From Flavobacteriia bacterium (GTDB lineage: Bacteria; Bacteroidota; Bacteroidia; Flavobacteriales_D; Crocinitomicaceae), in NCBI GenBank assembly GCA_947450325.1, contig CANFUT010000019.1, forward strand, positions 1-64,000: 64,000 nt of DNA, written 5' to 3'. The notes under the pieces were generated by a model. The model did no database searches. It saw only the letters and a program-made list of their open reading frames with translations, and had not been told where the DNA came from. The position numbers and the translations under genes are program-made. Below, in pieces: positions 1 to 10,700 of this stretch. Positions within the stretch are counted from its first letter, which is position 1. Every line of letters begins with the position of its first letter.

Positions 1-717
1 AGCATTTGTAGGATCAACTTCGATTGTTGATGCTTCTGCACCACCAAAACCAATAACTCCATAATCGATTACTGTACCTTCAAAAGTCACTGGTAAATCC
101 ATCTGATTTGTTGTTGGCAAAGATGTGTACATCATTACATCGTCAAAGTAGTAAATTTTCTCACCTACTGTTGCTCCTGTCACTCCAAAATTAAAAAAGA
201 TTGAAGCTTTATCGTAAACATTCGCTAAGTTCAAAGCAGCAGTTCCTGAAGCTTGATTTGCAAAATTGAAAACCAATGTTTGCCATCCGTTTGCAACTGT
301 TGTTGTTGCTTCTGTTTCAACTGAAATTGTTGGATCATTGTGTTTTTCCACTTTCAGACGAACCTGAATACCAGCATCTGGTGACCATACGCGCACAGAC
401 ATCTGTGTCTGACCACTTGAAAATGGAATTGGATTTAAAAAACCCAAGGCTGCAGGAGCAGTAACTGTCGTTCCAGCCCATAATTCAGCTGTGTTAGATT
501 TGACAACTTTCACAACGGTATTTGAAGCATCAGTTGGGTCAACTTCAATTGTTGAAGCTTCTGCACCACCGAAACCAATTACACCGTAATCTGTGTTAGC
601 TTGATCAAAATTTACAGGTAAATCCATCTGGACTTGCGCCTGCAAACTGAACATTCCAAACAACAGAAACAAAAGCGTTACTGATGTTTGAAGATTAAGT
701 AATTTTTTTGTCTTCAT
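1..717 (-). CDS. Secreted protein with tandem CBM-like repeats (3' part beyond window)
   Basis: The reading frame is open from the ATG at 717 to the window edge (239 codons), so the C-terminus is missing. Residues 1-28 form a signal peptide ending LQAQ. Two copies of one unit are visible. The first begins near residue 30 and the second near residue 208. Both open with QMDLPV and share DYGVIGFGGAEASTIEVDPT, so the repeat is about 180 residues long. The beta-rich unit, with aromatic and Asp/Asn-rich loops, looks like a carbohydrate-binding module of the CBM4/9 or laminin-G sandwich type; that assignment is inferred from appearance. It lies downstream of a GH3 glucosidase and a NUDIX regulator on the same strand. 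Its promoter and leader carry two operator-like palindromes (770-790, 722-742). It is probably an exported glycan-binding or glycan-degrading protein. The catalytic part, if any, and a T9SS domain would lie outside the window. Confidence 0.7.
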   Translation of the reverse strand, partial: MKTKKLLNLQTSVTLLFLLFGMFSLQAQVQMDLPVNFDQANTDYGVIGFGGAEASTIEVDPTDASNTVVKVVKSNTAELWAGTTVTAPAALGFLNPIPFSSGQTQMSVRVWSPDAGIQVRLKVEKHNDPTISVETEATTTVANGWQTLVFNFANQASGTAALNLANVYDKASIFFNFGVTGATVGEKIYYFDDVMMYTSLPTTNQMDLPVTFEGTVIDYGVIGFGGAEASTIEVDPTNA

Positions 718-721
718 AAGT

Positions 722-742
722 TTATAGTTTTTTGTACAATAA
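722..742. promoter_or_regulatory. Operator-like site 2, in the leader of the gene starting at 717
   Basis: This 21-bp site has the 9-3-9 layout of the perfect palindrome at 770-790. Its left arm TTATAGTTT is degenerate and its right arm GTACAATAA is identical to the right arm of the site upstream of the GH3 gene. It sits between the predicted -7 element (756-763) and the start codon at 717, where a bound repressor would block transcription. Binding by the NUDIX regulator is inferred from the shared pattern and proximity. Confidence 0.45.
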
Positions 743-755
743 CAAAATATTTATG

Positions 756-763
756 CTAAAGTA
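756..763 (-). promoter_or_regulatory. Predicted -7 element for the gene starting at 717
   Basis: On the minus strand this reads TACTTTAG, seven of eight matches to the Bacteroidota -7 consensus TAnnTTTG. A TTG -33 element at 785-787 lies 21 nt upstream, inside the palindromic operator at 770-790. The call rests on consensus and spacing only. Confidence 0.4.
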
Positions 764-769
764 ATAAAA

Positions 770-790
770 TTATTGTATAAAATACAATAA
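770..790. promoter_or_regulatory. Operator-like site 1, perfect 9-bp palindrome
   Basis: The arms TTATTGTAT and ATACAATAA are perfect inverted repeats separated by AAA. The site lies between the NUDIX regulator gene (stop at 809) and the secreted-protein gene starting at 717. It contains the -33 TTG of the latter's predicted promoter. Related 21-bp sites occur at 722-742 and 3873-3893, and only around this locus as far as I could see. It is the best candidate for the NUDIX regulator's binding site. Confidence 0.6.
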
Positions 791-808
791 CTATAAAAAT
801 ATGATAAA

Positions 809-1504
809 TTACATCTTGAATTGGTAACCCTCGGTCGTTGTTATTTTTTCGTAAACATCTGAATTAAAAGAAAATAACTTGGCAGGACGATGCTTTACAT
901 TTATTTGCTTTTCATCATGAGATATCAACGGAATTGGCTTGATTTTCTTTCTGAAATTGGCTTTATCCATTTCTACACCAAATGCATATTCATACAATTG
1001 CTGCATTTCGTTCAATGTGAATCGTTTAGGTAAAAGATCGAAACAAATTGGTTCATAAGTCAATTTTTTCTTCAAAAGTTCAAAAGTGGAATTTAAAATC
1101 AAATTGTGATCAAAAGCCAACTCTGGGATTTCATGAAATGGAACCCACTTAACTTCCTCTGCCCAAGAAGACGCTTCCACATGAAATTCTTCGATGCGAA
1201 CCAATGCAAAATAAGCACTTGTAATTACGCGTCCTTGCGGATGTCTTTTTGGATGACCAAAAGTTTGTGCTTGATGCAATTCAACGTTATTCAATTTAGT
1301 CAATTCAAAAAGAATTCTTTCTGCTGCATTGGATAAATCTTCATCGGGATAAACCAAATCTCCTGGAATTGCCCACATATTTTTAAATGGTTCTAATGCT
1401 CTTTTTATTAAAAGCACATTAATCTCGCCATTTCTCAAACCAAAAATTACACTGTCTAGTGAGAAAGAATAATTGAAAAAATCGTCAAATGCTATTTTAT
1501 ACAT
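809..1504 (-). CDS. NUDIX-derived transcriptional regulator (NrtR/AraR-like)
   Basis: A protein of 231 residues with an N-terminal NUDIX fold (about 10-145) and a C-terminal winged-helix-like region (about 150-231) ending in a basic stretch. The NUDIX box around residues 48-70 is degenerate. The opening Gly-48 is there, but the catalytic REuxEE core reads ER-ILFE and the closing glycine is a threonine, so hydrolase activity is unlikely. This is the pattern of NUDIX-derived regulators in Bacteroidota, where the NUDIX domain has become a sugar or ADP-ribose sensor. The gene starts 14 bp after the GH3 glucosidase on the same strand, so the two are probably cotranscribed. Matching palindromes lie upstream of the GH3 gene and of the downstream secreted-protein gene. 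I infer local, autoregulatory control by a sugar released from a beta-glucan. The effector is not visible in sequence. Confidence 0.8.
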   Translation of the reverse strand: MYKIAFDDFFNYSFSLDSVIFGLRNGEINVLLIKRALEPFKNMWAIPGDLVYPDEDLSNAAERILFELTKLNNVELHQAQTFGHPKRHPQGRVITSAYFALVRIEEFHVEASSWAEEVKWVPFHEIPELAFDHNLILNSTFELLKKKLTYEPICFDLLPKRFTLNEMQQLYEYAFGVEMDKANFRKKIKPIPLISHDEKQINVKHRPAKLFSFNSDVYEKITTTEGYQFKM

Positions 1505-1518
1505 TAAAAATACTGTTT

Positions 1519-3837
1519 TTAATTTAATTCAAACTTTGAATTTAACTGGTTTATTTTCAATTCGAAAAGTCCCTTTTCTAAAATCCACTGACCACTATTG
1601 TCAACAAATTTAAGGTCTTCATTTGAAATAATAAAATCAATTTTTTTAGTTTCAAAAGGTTTTAGTTGAATTTTCTCAAATCCGACTAATTTTTTTCCTG
1701 CAGGAACAACACTTGCAACCAAATCAGACAAATACAATTGAACAACTTCTTTTCCTTCCATTGCTGAATTATTGGTTACTTCAATACTTACAATAATTGA
1801 ATCTTTGTCTGAATTCATAATCGATTTACTCAAAGTCAAATTCTTGTATGTAAAATCACTGTAGCTCAAACCAAATCCAAAATTCCATTCTGGGTCAAAA
1901 GCATCAAATTGATTGGTTTTTCCTGATCTATCCACACTTTTTGGATGGTCATAAAATTCAATGATTCCATCGTATTTTGGATAAGTATACGGTAATTTTC
2001 CACTTGGATTAACGGTACCAAACAAAATGTCAACCAAGGCTTTAGCACCATAATCGCCTGGCAAATAAGTTTGCACTATCGCGTCAGCTTCTTCCACAAT
2101 TCCATGAATGATTCTTGGTCGGGCTTCAATCAATACCAAAATTACTGGTTTGTTGGTTTCATAAGCCAATTTAGCCAATTCCATTTGAGCTGGCAACAAA
2201 TTCAATGAACGAATATCTCCAGGTTTTTCAGTAGATGGAAGTTCTCCTAAACACAAAACAATCACATCACTCTGAGCCGCTTTTGATTTAAAATCAGCTG
2301 TATTTACCAATTCAGAAGCTTCCCAACCATCTTTCAAAAACAAACTAGCGCCTTGTGCAAACAGTGTGTTTTCTTTGCCAATTTTAGCTTCAACGGCTTG
2401 TAAAACTGTAGAACAATTTTTAGTATTAAAACTGCTATCAACTCCTTGCCATGTATGTGTCCAAGCACCGTTAAAATAAGTCAAATTATTGGCAGTCGGA
2501 CCAGCAACAAGTACTTTCGATTTAGGAGAAAGTGGCAAGATTTTCTCTTTGTTTTTCAATAAAGTAATCGATTCTGCAGCACTTTGGTAAGCCAATGTTT
2601 TCGCATCAACTGAAGCAAATTGCGCATAATCTTTATTTTGATTGAAGTTTTTCTCAAACAATCCAACAGCGAATTTTACACGCAAAATTCGTCTAACCGC
2701 ATCGTCCAACCTCGCTTGGGAAATTTTGCCTTCTTTGACAGATTTCAGCATCAACTCGCAGTAAGTTTTGTACTGTGGATTGTATGGAACCATGCTCATG
2801 TCAACTCCTGCATTGAAAGCTTTTACTACCGCTTCTTGTATATCTGCAGCAACGTTGTGCACAGATTGCAACATGATAAAATCTTCCCAATCGGAAACGG
2901 TGAAACCTTTGAATCCCCAACGATCTTTTAAAACTTCTGTCAAAAGGTGGTAATTCGCATGACCTGGAATTCCGTTTACATCGCCACTATTGATCATCAG
3001 CGTCATCGCTCCCGCATCAATTCCAGCTTTGAATGGCGGCAAAAACAATTCTTCCATTTGTTTGGTTGGAATCAAAGCTGGCGTTCTGTCACGTCCCGAA
3101 GTTGGCATACTATAACCCACAAAATGTTTCAAACAAGCTGCACCATGAAATGCGTCTACTTTGCCTTCTCCTTGATAACCGCAGATAATGTTCTTAGCTA
3201 ATTGGGAAACCAAGAAAGGATCTTCACCCAAGGTTTCAAAATATCTTGACCAAAGTGGTTGTCTTGCCAAATCCAGAACTGGTGAAAAGTTCCAATGGAT
3301 GCCACTGGCGCGCATTTCGTATGCAGTGACTTTACCAAAATTTTCAGCCAAAGTTGGATTCCAAGTTGCCGCTAGTCCAATTTCTTGAGGAAACAGTGTT
3401 CCGCCGACTGTATAATTCATCCCGTGAATAGCATCAATTCCATAAAGGATTGGAAGTGTTGTCTTTTTTGCGGAAAATGGCTGATTTACTTTTTCTAATA
3501 TTTGTTTCCATTCCGCCAAACTCAAGGTGTGCGAATTCACATTTAGAACCGAACCAACTTTGAAAGCAACGATTGCTTCGTTCAATTTGATTGGATCAAC
3601 TGCAATTGGTTCGATGATTTTACCAGCAACATCTGTTTTCAGAATGGCGTCCAAAGTGATTTGACACGTTTGACCAACTTTTTCTTCCAACGGCATCTTC
3701 TCCATCAATGCGCTGATTTTTTGTTCAGTCAAAGGGTCTAACTTTCCGTTAAAATTTTGTGCTACAGATGGAAATGTGAGGATACAGAAAAACCCCACAA
3801 TTAATTGATTCGCAAAAAAATAAAAGTTCTTTTTCAT
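1519..3837 (-). CDS. bglX: Glycoside hydrolase family 3 beta-glucosidase (BglX-like)
   Basis: An exported enzyme of 772 residues that removes terminal beta-glucosyl units from oligosaccharides. The signal peptide (residues 1-26) ends VAQ and has no lipobox. The GH3 N-terminal barrel spans about 35-390, with the substrate-site KHF segment at 237-239 and the nucleophile motif SDW, Asp-316. The GH3 C-terminal alpha/beta domain spans about 425-650, and an Fn3-like domain about 680-765 closes the protein. Length and domain order match BglX. No T9SS sorting domain is present, so the enzyme should stay in the periplasm. The NUDIX regulator follows 14 bp downstream, and a palindrome at 3873-3893 overlaps the predicted promoter. 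This suggests induction by a glucan such as laminarin, but the substrate is inferred from family alone. Confidence 0.92.
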   Translation of the reverse strand: MKKNFYFFANQLIVGFFCILTFPSVAQNFNGKLDPLTEQKISALMEKMPLEEKVGQTCQITLDAILKTDVAGKIIEPIAVDPIKLNEAIVAFKVGSVLNVNSHTLSLAEWKQILEKVNQPFSAKKTTLPILYGIDAIHGMNYTVGGTLFPQEIGLAATWNPTLAENFGKVTAYEMRASGIHWNFSPVLDLARQPLWSRYFETLGEDPFLVSQLAKNIICGYQGEGKVDAFHGAACLKHFVGYSMPTSGRDRTPALIPTKQMEELFLPPFKAGIDAGAMTLMINSGDVNGIPGHANYHLLTEVLKDRWGFKGFTVSDWEDFIMLQSVHNVAADIQEAVVKAFNAGVDMSMVPYNPQYKTYCELMLKSVKEGKISQARLDDAVRRILRVKFAVGLFEKNFNQNKDYAQFASVDAKTLAYQSAAESITLLKNKEKILPLSPKSKVLVAGPTANNLTYFNGAWTHTWQGVDSSFNTKNCSTVLQAVEAKIGKENTLFAQGASLFLKDGWEASELVNTADFKSKAAQSDVIVLCLGELPSTEKPGDIRSLNLLPAQMELAKLAYETNKPVILVLIEARPRIIHGIVEEADAIVQTYLPGDYGAKALVDILFGTVNPSGKLPYTYPKYDGIIEFYDHPKSVDRSGKTNQFDAFDPEWNFGFGLSYSDFTYKNLTLSKSIMNSDKDSIIVSIEVTNNSAMEGKEVVQLYLSDLVASVVPAGKKLVGFEKIQLKPFETKKIDFIISNEDLKFVDNSGQWILEKGLFELKINQLNSKFELN

Positions 3838-3860
3838 CGTAAAACCACTTTAATTCTTTG

Positions 3861-3868
3861 GAAAGGTA
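3861..3868 (-). promoter_or_regulatory. Predicted -7 element for the GH3 gene
   Basis: Minus-strand TACCTTTC matches TAnnTTTG at seven of eight positions, 23 bp upstream of the ATG at 3837. A TTG at 3888-3890 lies 19 nt upstream and falls within the operator-like palindrome. Confidence 0.45.
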
Positions 3869-3872
3869 GTAA

Positions 3873-3893
3873 ATATTGTTGTTTGTACAATAA
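3873..3893. promoter_or_regulatory. Operator-like site 3, overlapping the GH3 -33 element
   Basis: A 21-bp 9-3-9 site with arms ATATTGTTG and GTACAATAA. The outer arms TATTGT and ACAATA are perfectly inverted and sit at the same spacing as the palindrome at 770-790. The -33 TTG of the predicted GH3 promoter lies inside it, as at the other promoter of this locus. Confidence 0.5.
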
Positions 3894-3906
3894 CTAATTT
3901 TTGAAA

Positions 3907-4677
3907 TTAGTTTAATCTGATTTTTCTAATCAAAATTAAAAGTACTAAAAACACATTATACCAAATGAAAAATGGAATGATGTAGGTACTTAGCGACAAA
4001 CTCAACATGATTGCAATGAGTAACAATTGAAATCCTAAACCGTAAAGTGATAGACATGTCATAAACCAACTAGGAAAATTGGTGCTTTTGAAAGCTGTTG
4101 TATCCAATTTCTGGATGATTTTATCAAAAAGGCCGTACAAAATAAGGTAACAAGTAAACAAAATATTGACTGATTTTTGACTTTCACCTGGAAGTGCATC
4201 AGGTCTTTTATTCTCAAAAATCTTACTGGTTGTGTCGCCACCTAAAGATTGATTGCGCAAAATTACATAGTAGAAATTATAAAGTGTTCCTTGCAACTGC
4301 ACGCTGAAAAATGCCAAAACAACCAGCCACCAATTGCTACTAGAAATCCATCCGATTGCAGAAAAAATCAATGCGTTGAGAATGATGTCAAAAACACTAT
4401 CTAAATATCTACCTGTATAAGACGGTGTTTTTTTAACTCTCGCCAATTCACCATCAACCGCATCGATAATCGACTTTAAAATCAAAAAAACAGCCGCCAA
4501 TTTAAAATGATTGGTCAAAATAAAATAAACAGCAATCAAACCACAAATACCGAAAATGAGTGTTACATGAATCGGTGTAACTTGGGTGTTTTTAAGAGAA
4601 AATGCAACTTTTTTTGCAATGGGTCTTCCGTAATCAGATAAATCTAAAAATTGGTCACTTTTGGAAAGCTTGGACAT
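3907..4677 (-). CDS. CDP-alcohol phosphatidyltransferase family membrane protein
   Basis: An integral membrane enzyme of 256 residues that would transfer a phosphatidyl or phospho-alcohol group from a CDP-alcohol to a second alcohol. The family signature DGxxARx8Gx3Dx3D is complete: Asp-75, Gly-76, Ala-79, Arg-80, Gly-89, Asp-93 and Asp-97. Helices flank it at about 35-70, 95-130, 165-185 and 205-250. The class includes phosphatidylglycerophosphate, phosphatidylinositol and CDP-archaeol-type synthases, and the sequence alone does not settle the acceptor. It stands alone on the minus strand, 69 bp from the GH3 start and 102 bp from the next upstream gene. Confidence 0.85.
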   Translation of the reverse strand: MSKLSKSDQFLDLSDYGRPIAKKVAFSLKNTQVTPIHVTLIFGICGLIAVYFILTNHFKLAAVFLILKSIIDAVDGELARVKKTPSYTGRYLDSVFDIILNALIFSAIGWISSSNWWLVVLAFFSVQLQGTLYNFYYVILRNQSLGGDTTSKIFENKRPDALPGESQKSVNILFTCYLILYGLFDKIIQKLDTTAFKSTNFPSWFMTCLSLYGLGFQLLLIAIMLSLSLSTYIIPFFIWYNVFLVLLILIRKIRLN

Positions 4678-4779
4678 TGAATAATACTAACATCGAGTTG
4701 ACAATATAGTCGATACAAATGTACTTAATTTCAAGAATTAATTGAACTGTAAATTTTCAATCAATAAAAAGTAGAAAAA

Positions 4780-7700
4780 TTACAATTTAATAAATTTACG
4801 ACTGAATTTTTTGCGTCCGTTAGTTTCTAAATCAAGTGTATACAAACCTGGTGCTAAATCAGAAACATCGACTAGAGATATAATATATTCACTTTTCTCC
4901 AAATCAACTCTTTTCAATTCTTTTCCGCTCAAATCATAAATAACAATCACATTACTTTCTGAAATTGATGATGTAAATTGCAAAGAAAAAGAAGAAGATG
5001 TAGGGTTTGGATACAAATTAAAATCTTCCAATCCAGATGAACAATCTGAGGAAATCGCATCAAATTTATAAGCCGTTCCGTTGAAATCAAACTGTTTTAA
5101 CTGGTAATAGTTAATTCTGCTTTTTACCGTTTTGTCTTCAAATTGATAATTAATGTAAGTGTTGCTATTTCCAGCAGCTTTTATTGCACCAACCTGCGTC
5201 CATATTACACCATCTTCACTTCTCTCTAAAATGAAATAATCACTGTTTTGTTCAGAAGCAGTTTCCCAATTCACCACTACACCATCAGTACTACATTCAG
5301 CATTGAATTTTGTTAACGTTATCGGAAGAGGAGCGATTGATTGAATAATTGAAATTGTGAACGTTTGATAATTTGCAGAGTCTACACCGCCATTATCTAT
5401 CCCTCCATTATCTCTAATTCTAAATCTAACAATCGCTGTTCCTACTTGATTAAATGCAACTGTAAATGAAAGGTCACCTTGACTGTCAATGGTTGGCTGT
5501 GTTAAAAATAATACGTTGTTATTATTTGTAATATTATCCATATTAATGGATTGATCAGATTCATTTGCAGGGCCACTCAAAATATTAGTAGCCCAACCAT
5601 TAATAACATGAACCCCACTGTTTTTTAATACAACTTGATTAGCTCCTTTTGTAACACTTGGCGCATCATTTACTGGAAGAACTGTCACTGAAATAATACC
5701 TGGATTTGAGACATTTCCATCTAAATCGTTGATCGTATAGTTCATCATTACAGTCCCAAAAAAGTCTACAGCAGGAGTAAACCTAATAAATCCAGGAAAA
5801 TTAATTGGATCAGCAATACTCCAAATACCTTCTGGAACAACCAAAGAACCAAGTAGTGCAATACTTACTGGACTAATCCCAGGATTTGTTCCAAAATTAT
5901 CGACATCATTTGTAAATACTGAAAAATCTGTTGGTGTATCCTCCAAAATTTCAATATCATCATTGACTGCTAATGGAATACCCGATGGTAAAATAGTCAA
6001 ATTTATAACTCCATAATTTGAAACCAATCCTAAATCATCAAATACAACATAATTAACTGGTGTAAGAGTAATTGAGGGTGTTGCAAAAGTGTATTGAAAT
6101 GTAACATTCCCAAAATTATCAACAGTATAAGTTCCCTCTCCAGTTACAGTAAATGTAGTTTGAATACCTGCAATATTTGGATTTAAATCAAAAGATGCCA
6201 AATTAATCGTACCGTCAACATCGTAATCATTTGAAGCGATATCAAAAACAACCGATGAAATTGAACTTGTGGCTGAAGAAAAAGCAACATCATTTACAGC
6301 GATTGGCGCATCATTTATTGGATTAACAGTGATATAAATTGTTGCACTATCAGATAGTGCTCCCGCTAAATCTTTGATTTTGTATCCGATTGGGGTTACA
6401 ATTCCAAAAAAGTTTACAAGTGGAGTGAATGTTACAACTCCTGAGTTATTCACAGTAAAAGTACCTTGCCCAGGAATAACATGAATGTTTTGGATTCCAG
6501 GAATTGACATATCTAAATCCACAGAAGTAACATCAATAATTCCAGCATTTCCATGGGTGATATCTACATCTGAATCATTAAGCAATATTGTAAATGAAAC
6601 TGGTGTATCTTCATCTGTATAAATATTATCATCAACTACTGCCGGTGGATTATTGGACCAACTAACAGTAACGGTAATATTTGCCACATTCGAAACTAAG
6701 TTTGAATTGTCAACTACTGTATAAATGGTAGTTGAAACTCCATCAAAATTCCAATCAGGAGTGAACGTAACTGTGCCTAAAATATCAACTACAAAAGTTC
6801 CTTCTCCACTAATGTAAATTGATTGCTGATATCCTGGTGTTGATGGATCAAAATCTACTCTACTAACGTTAATGGTTCCCCCGTCTGTGTCATAATCATT
6901 GCTCGTAATATTAAACACAACAAGAGTATTTTCGTTGGTAGACGCTGAATTATCAATCGCAATTGGTGCACCTAAGGGTATAACTGTAATTTGTAAATAA
7001 GCAATATTTGAAACTAAATTTAAACTACTTTTAATTGTATAGGGAAGAGGGTTTGTAATCCCATAATAATATGAAAAAGGCGTAAAAGTAACCAATCCTG
7101 ATGCGTTCACCGAATAAGTTCCCTGACCCAATACAGTATAAGTTGTTTGTGTACCAGTAGTATACGGATCTAAATCAACACTATTCAACAGTAAATTACC
7201 ATCATTTGCATTTGTATAATCATTCGTTGAAACATTTACGCTTACTGGAACATTTTGATTTGTAGTTGCATCGTCATTTATTGCAATTGGTGGAGCTACA
7301 ATATGAGTAACATTTACAGTCATTACACCTTCAACTAAACCTAAACTCAAGTCATTTGCTGCAAAGTTAAAAGTTGTATAGGGCGAACCAAATTGGCTAG
7401 GGTCAGGAGTAAATTTTAAATTGGTCATATTTCCAACTAAAATTGTTTGACCAACAACAACATTAACACCACCATAAGTTAATGTTCCTAAAGCTGGTAG
7501 ACTAGTAATTGTAATACTAGTTAGTGCGTTTAGTTCGACATCTGTATATTGGAAATTACTGGTTATAAAAGTATATGTTGTATTTTCAGGGGTGGTAACA
7601 ACACTAGCTGTAGCTATTGGTGGATCATTTACAGCAATAACAGTAATGGTTATAGTTCCTGTGTTTGAAGTTAAATTATCATTGTCTTTTACTGTATAGG

Positions 7701-10700
7701 TAATAGAAGCTGTGCCAGAAAAGTTTGCAGTTGGTGTATAGGTAATATTTCCTAAAGCGTCTTTCACCCATGTTCCGTTACTGCTTGATGTTGATAAAAC
7801 GACAGTACTTGTTGTTATTGTACCATCAATATCTGTATCATTATTCGTGATATTGAATGTAATAGGAGTATCCTCATTCGTTGTTCCCGTATTATTATTC
7901 GCAACCGGTGGTGTTTTAATTTTTAATCCAAAATTCAAGTTTGTTTCATTATTTGTCATTGGATTTGATGTAGTAAAACTAATTCTTCCATCAGTACTTC
8001 CATCATTTCCAGTCAACGTATTACCGACATTATTATTTATTTCTCCATTACTTGAAACATTTGTTGGTAATGTTGATGTAAGAGTTGTTGAACTATCAGG
8101 GTAATTTGTTTTTGTTACATATACTCTGTAACTTGCATTAGAAACAATTCTAGAACTACATATTTGCCACGTTCCATCTGCATTCACAGGAACAGTGGCG
8201 AATGATTTTTGTGTTGATCCATTTGTTCGGTTTATGACCACATACAACTGAGATCCAGCAGCTGTTCCGATTCCTGTTCCATCGACTTTGCCTGAACCGC
8301 TGCTTCCGTTAATATCCCAATAAACATTGCCTTTTACGCACATTGTGGAGCTTGAATTCACACAATCATTAATTGGTATTACGATAGATACAGGAGTTCC
8401 TGCACCACAAGTATTTGATGGTGTAACAGCAACAGCGTAATTGCCACTTTGACCAGCACCGTTTAAATTAAAAACAACATTTGCAGTTCCTTGACCAGAT
8501 ACAATTGACGCTCCTGCTGGTGGAATCCACGAATAATTAGAAACATTTGTAAATCCACTAGCAGTGTAACTAACAGCTGCTAAATCATCACAATATGCTG
8601 GAATTGTATAATAAACAGTGATTCTAAATGCATCAACAGAAGCAGTTGGAGTACCAGTAACTTTTACCCTTAATCTTGCACCAAAACTTGATGAATTGAT
8701 TTGAGCAGGTGTCCATGTCATTCCCCACAAATCAGTATTTGAACCATAAGTAAAATAGCTATTGTTCGTTGTCCAATTTGTGGCTAGTTTTCTATCTAAA
8801 GATGTTCCTGTACCTCCAAAAAGTACCACAGAACTATCTCTAATCGCCCTACCGTTTGATGTTGAACTTGTTTTTCTGCTTATTTCTAATTTAATTCCGG
8901 AAATTGTTGCATTTGATGGAATTGAAAAACCATAATTGGAAGAAACTAAAAAAGTAGACGCTGAATTACTAGTGGCGTATGTAGCATATGTTGTATTGGC
9001 AGTAGTGGCATTTCCTGGATTTACCCATGGATTTGTTGTAGAGAAATTTGCAACAGTCCCAGCAAAATTTGGACCTACAGTAGTAGTAAGTGTTTGTGAT
9101 GCAATGGTATTAGCAACAATTGTTCCTGTTCCAATCGTATTATTAATTGTTATAGTTGATGGATTTCCATTGATTGTTGTTACTGGACAACCATTTGATC
9201 CAACTACAGACAATAAATTGTAACTCGTTGTCGAAACAGGATTTACTGAAATATTCGAACCACTGACATAACCGCTAACACTTCCAACTCCGTTGTCAAT
9301 AAAAACTGTAAAAGGTGAAACACCTCCAACAATATTTACTTTCAATGCATTTGCACAAGTTGCAGAGATAGCCGAAAGTGTTGCTGAACTTGCTCCGTTT
9401 TGGAATGTTATAGTAACATTATCAAAAGTAGCAGGACACCCTGGGCTAGTTAATGACCATTTCAATACATAAGTACTACCAGCAACGCCATTAAATGTAG
9501 AGGTTGGAACAGTTGATGTTGTTGCATTAGTAGCGCCAAAACTTCCACCAACACCAGAAACAATTGTCCAAACACCATTACTTCCTGTAGGAAGATTCCC
9601 CGCTAAAGTAACTGTTGTCAAACCACAAGTGCTAGTTCCCGTTTGATCCGGACCTGCATTTGCAGCATTAATATTTACAGTTACTGTTCTGACGAAATTA
9701 CAAGAAGTTCCATTAATAAAGATATTTACAGTATAAACTCCAGAGTTCGCTATTGTAGCATTTGTAATTGTTGGAGACTGCAAAGTAGATGTAAATCCAT
9801 TTGGTCCTGTCCAAAAATAACTTGCTGATAGAGAGCCTGTAGCTGTAAGATTTATTGTTCCGCCTTGACAAATTGTAGAATTTACAGACGCTGTTGGTGG
9901 CGCACATCCAACAATATTAATTACCGAATTCGTTGAGCCAGAAACTGGGCAACCTAATGGGTTAAAATTTCCAGAAATACTGGGGTTATCAAATACATTT
10001 CCAGAAATATTTCCAGTTCCGATTATATGAACCGTATTATTTACAATATGATCACATGAAAGATAAACACAGTCATTGGAAACTTGAACGCGAAATTTCA
10101 CTTTTGTACTATCTGAACCGACAGGTGAATTATTGATTACACCTCCCATAAAGTTATTCGCGCCTGTTCCTATTCTGATTTTTATCGATTTAGACGCACT
10201 GTAATATTCAGCTTGGTCATCACCAATAGCATCTGTTTTCACACCTGCATTTGGTCCACTAACGATTGTAATTGATCCAGGCACAAATTGAACATTCCCT
10301 TCTAAGGTATCCACAACATAAGAATTTACAGAAGGATCGGATCCAACGTTCACTAAATTCATGCTATACTCCAAAATGTCACCTGAATTTGCTAATGCCG
10401 CTCCAGGGTTAGTAACGTTTCTTACATTGACATAACTTTGAAGGTTAGGGTCATAAACATCGATTGCCGAAGTTACGACTTGTGTTAAAAAAGTTTCACC
10501 TCCTGTAGTTTGTCTAATTGTTGCAGAAACAGCATTGTTTCCAATGTAATTTTTTGCTGAATTATCAGGAACGAAAATATTTGCATCATAACCCAATGTA
10601 TTATTATAGTTTGGATTTCGATTTGTCGTATAAGCCCCATTATTGGTAATTGTGCTATTAAAAACATCAGCAATTGGATGAAGAACATCTGAAATATTTA

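Noticed and set aside
7847-9223. Plus-strand ORFs of 85-95 codons within the giant adhesin gene
   Set aside because: They are antisense shadows of the repetitive beta-sheet coding sequence.
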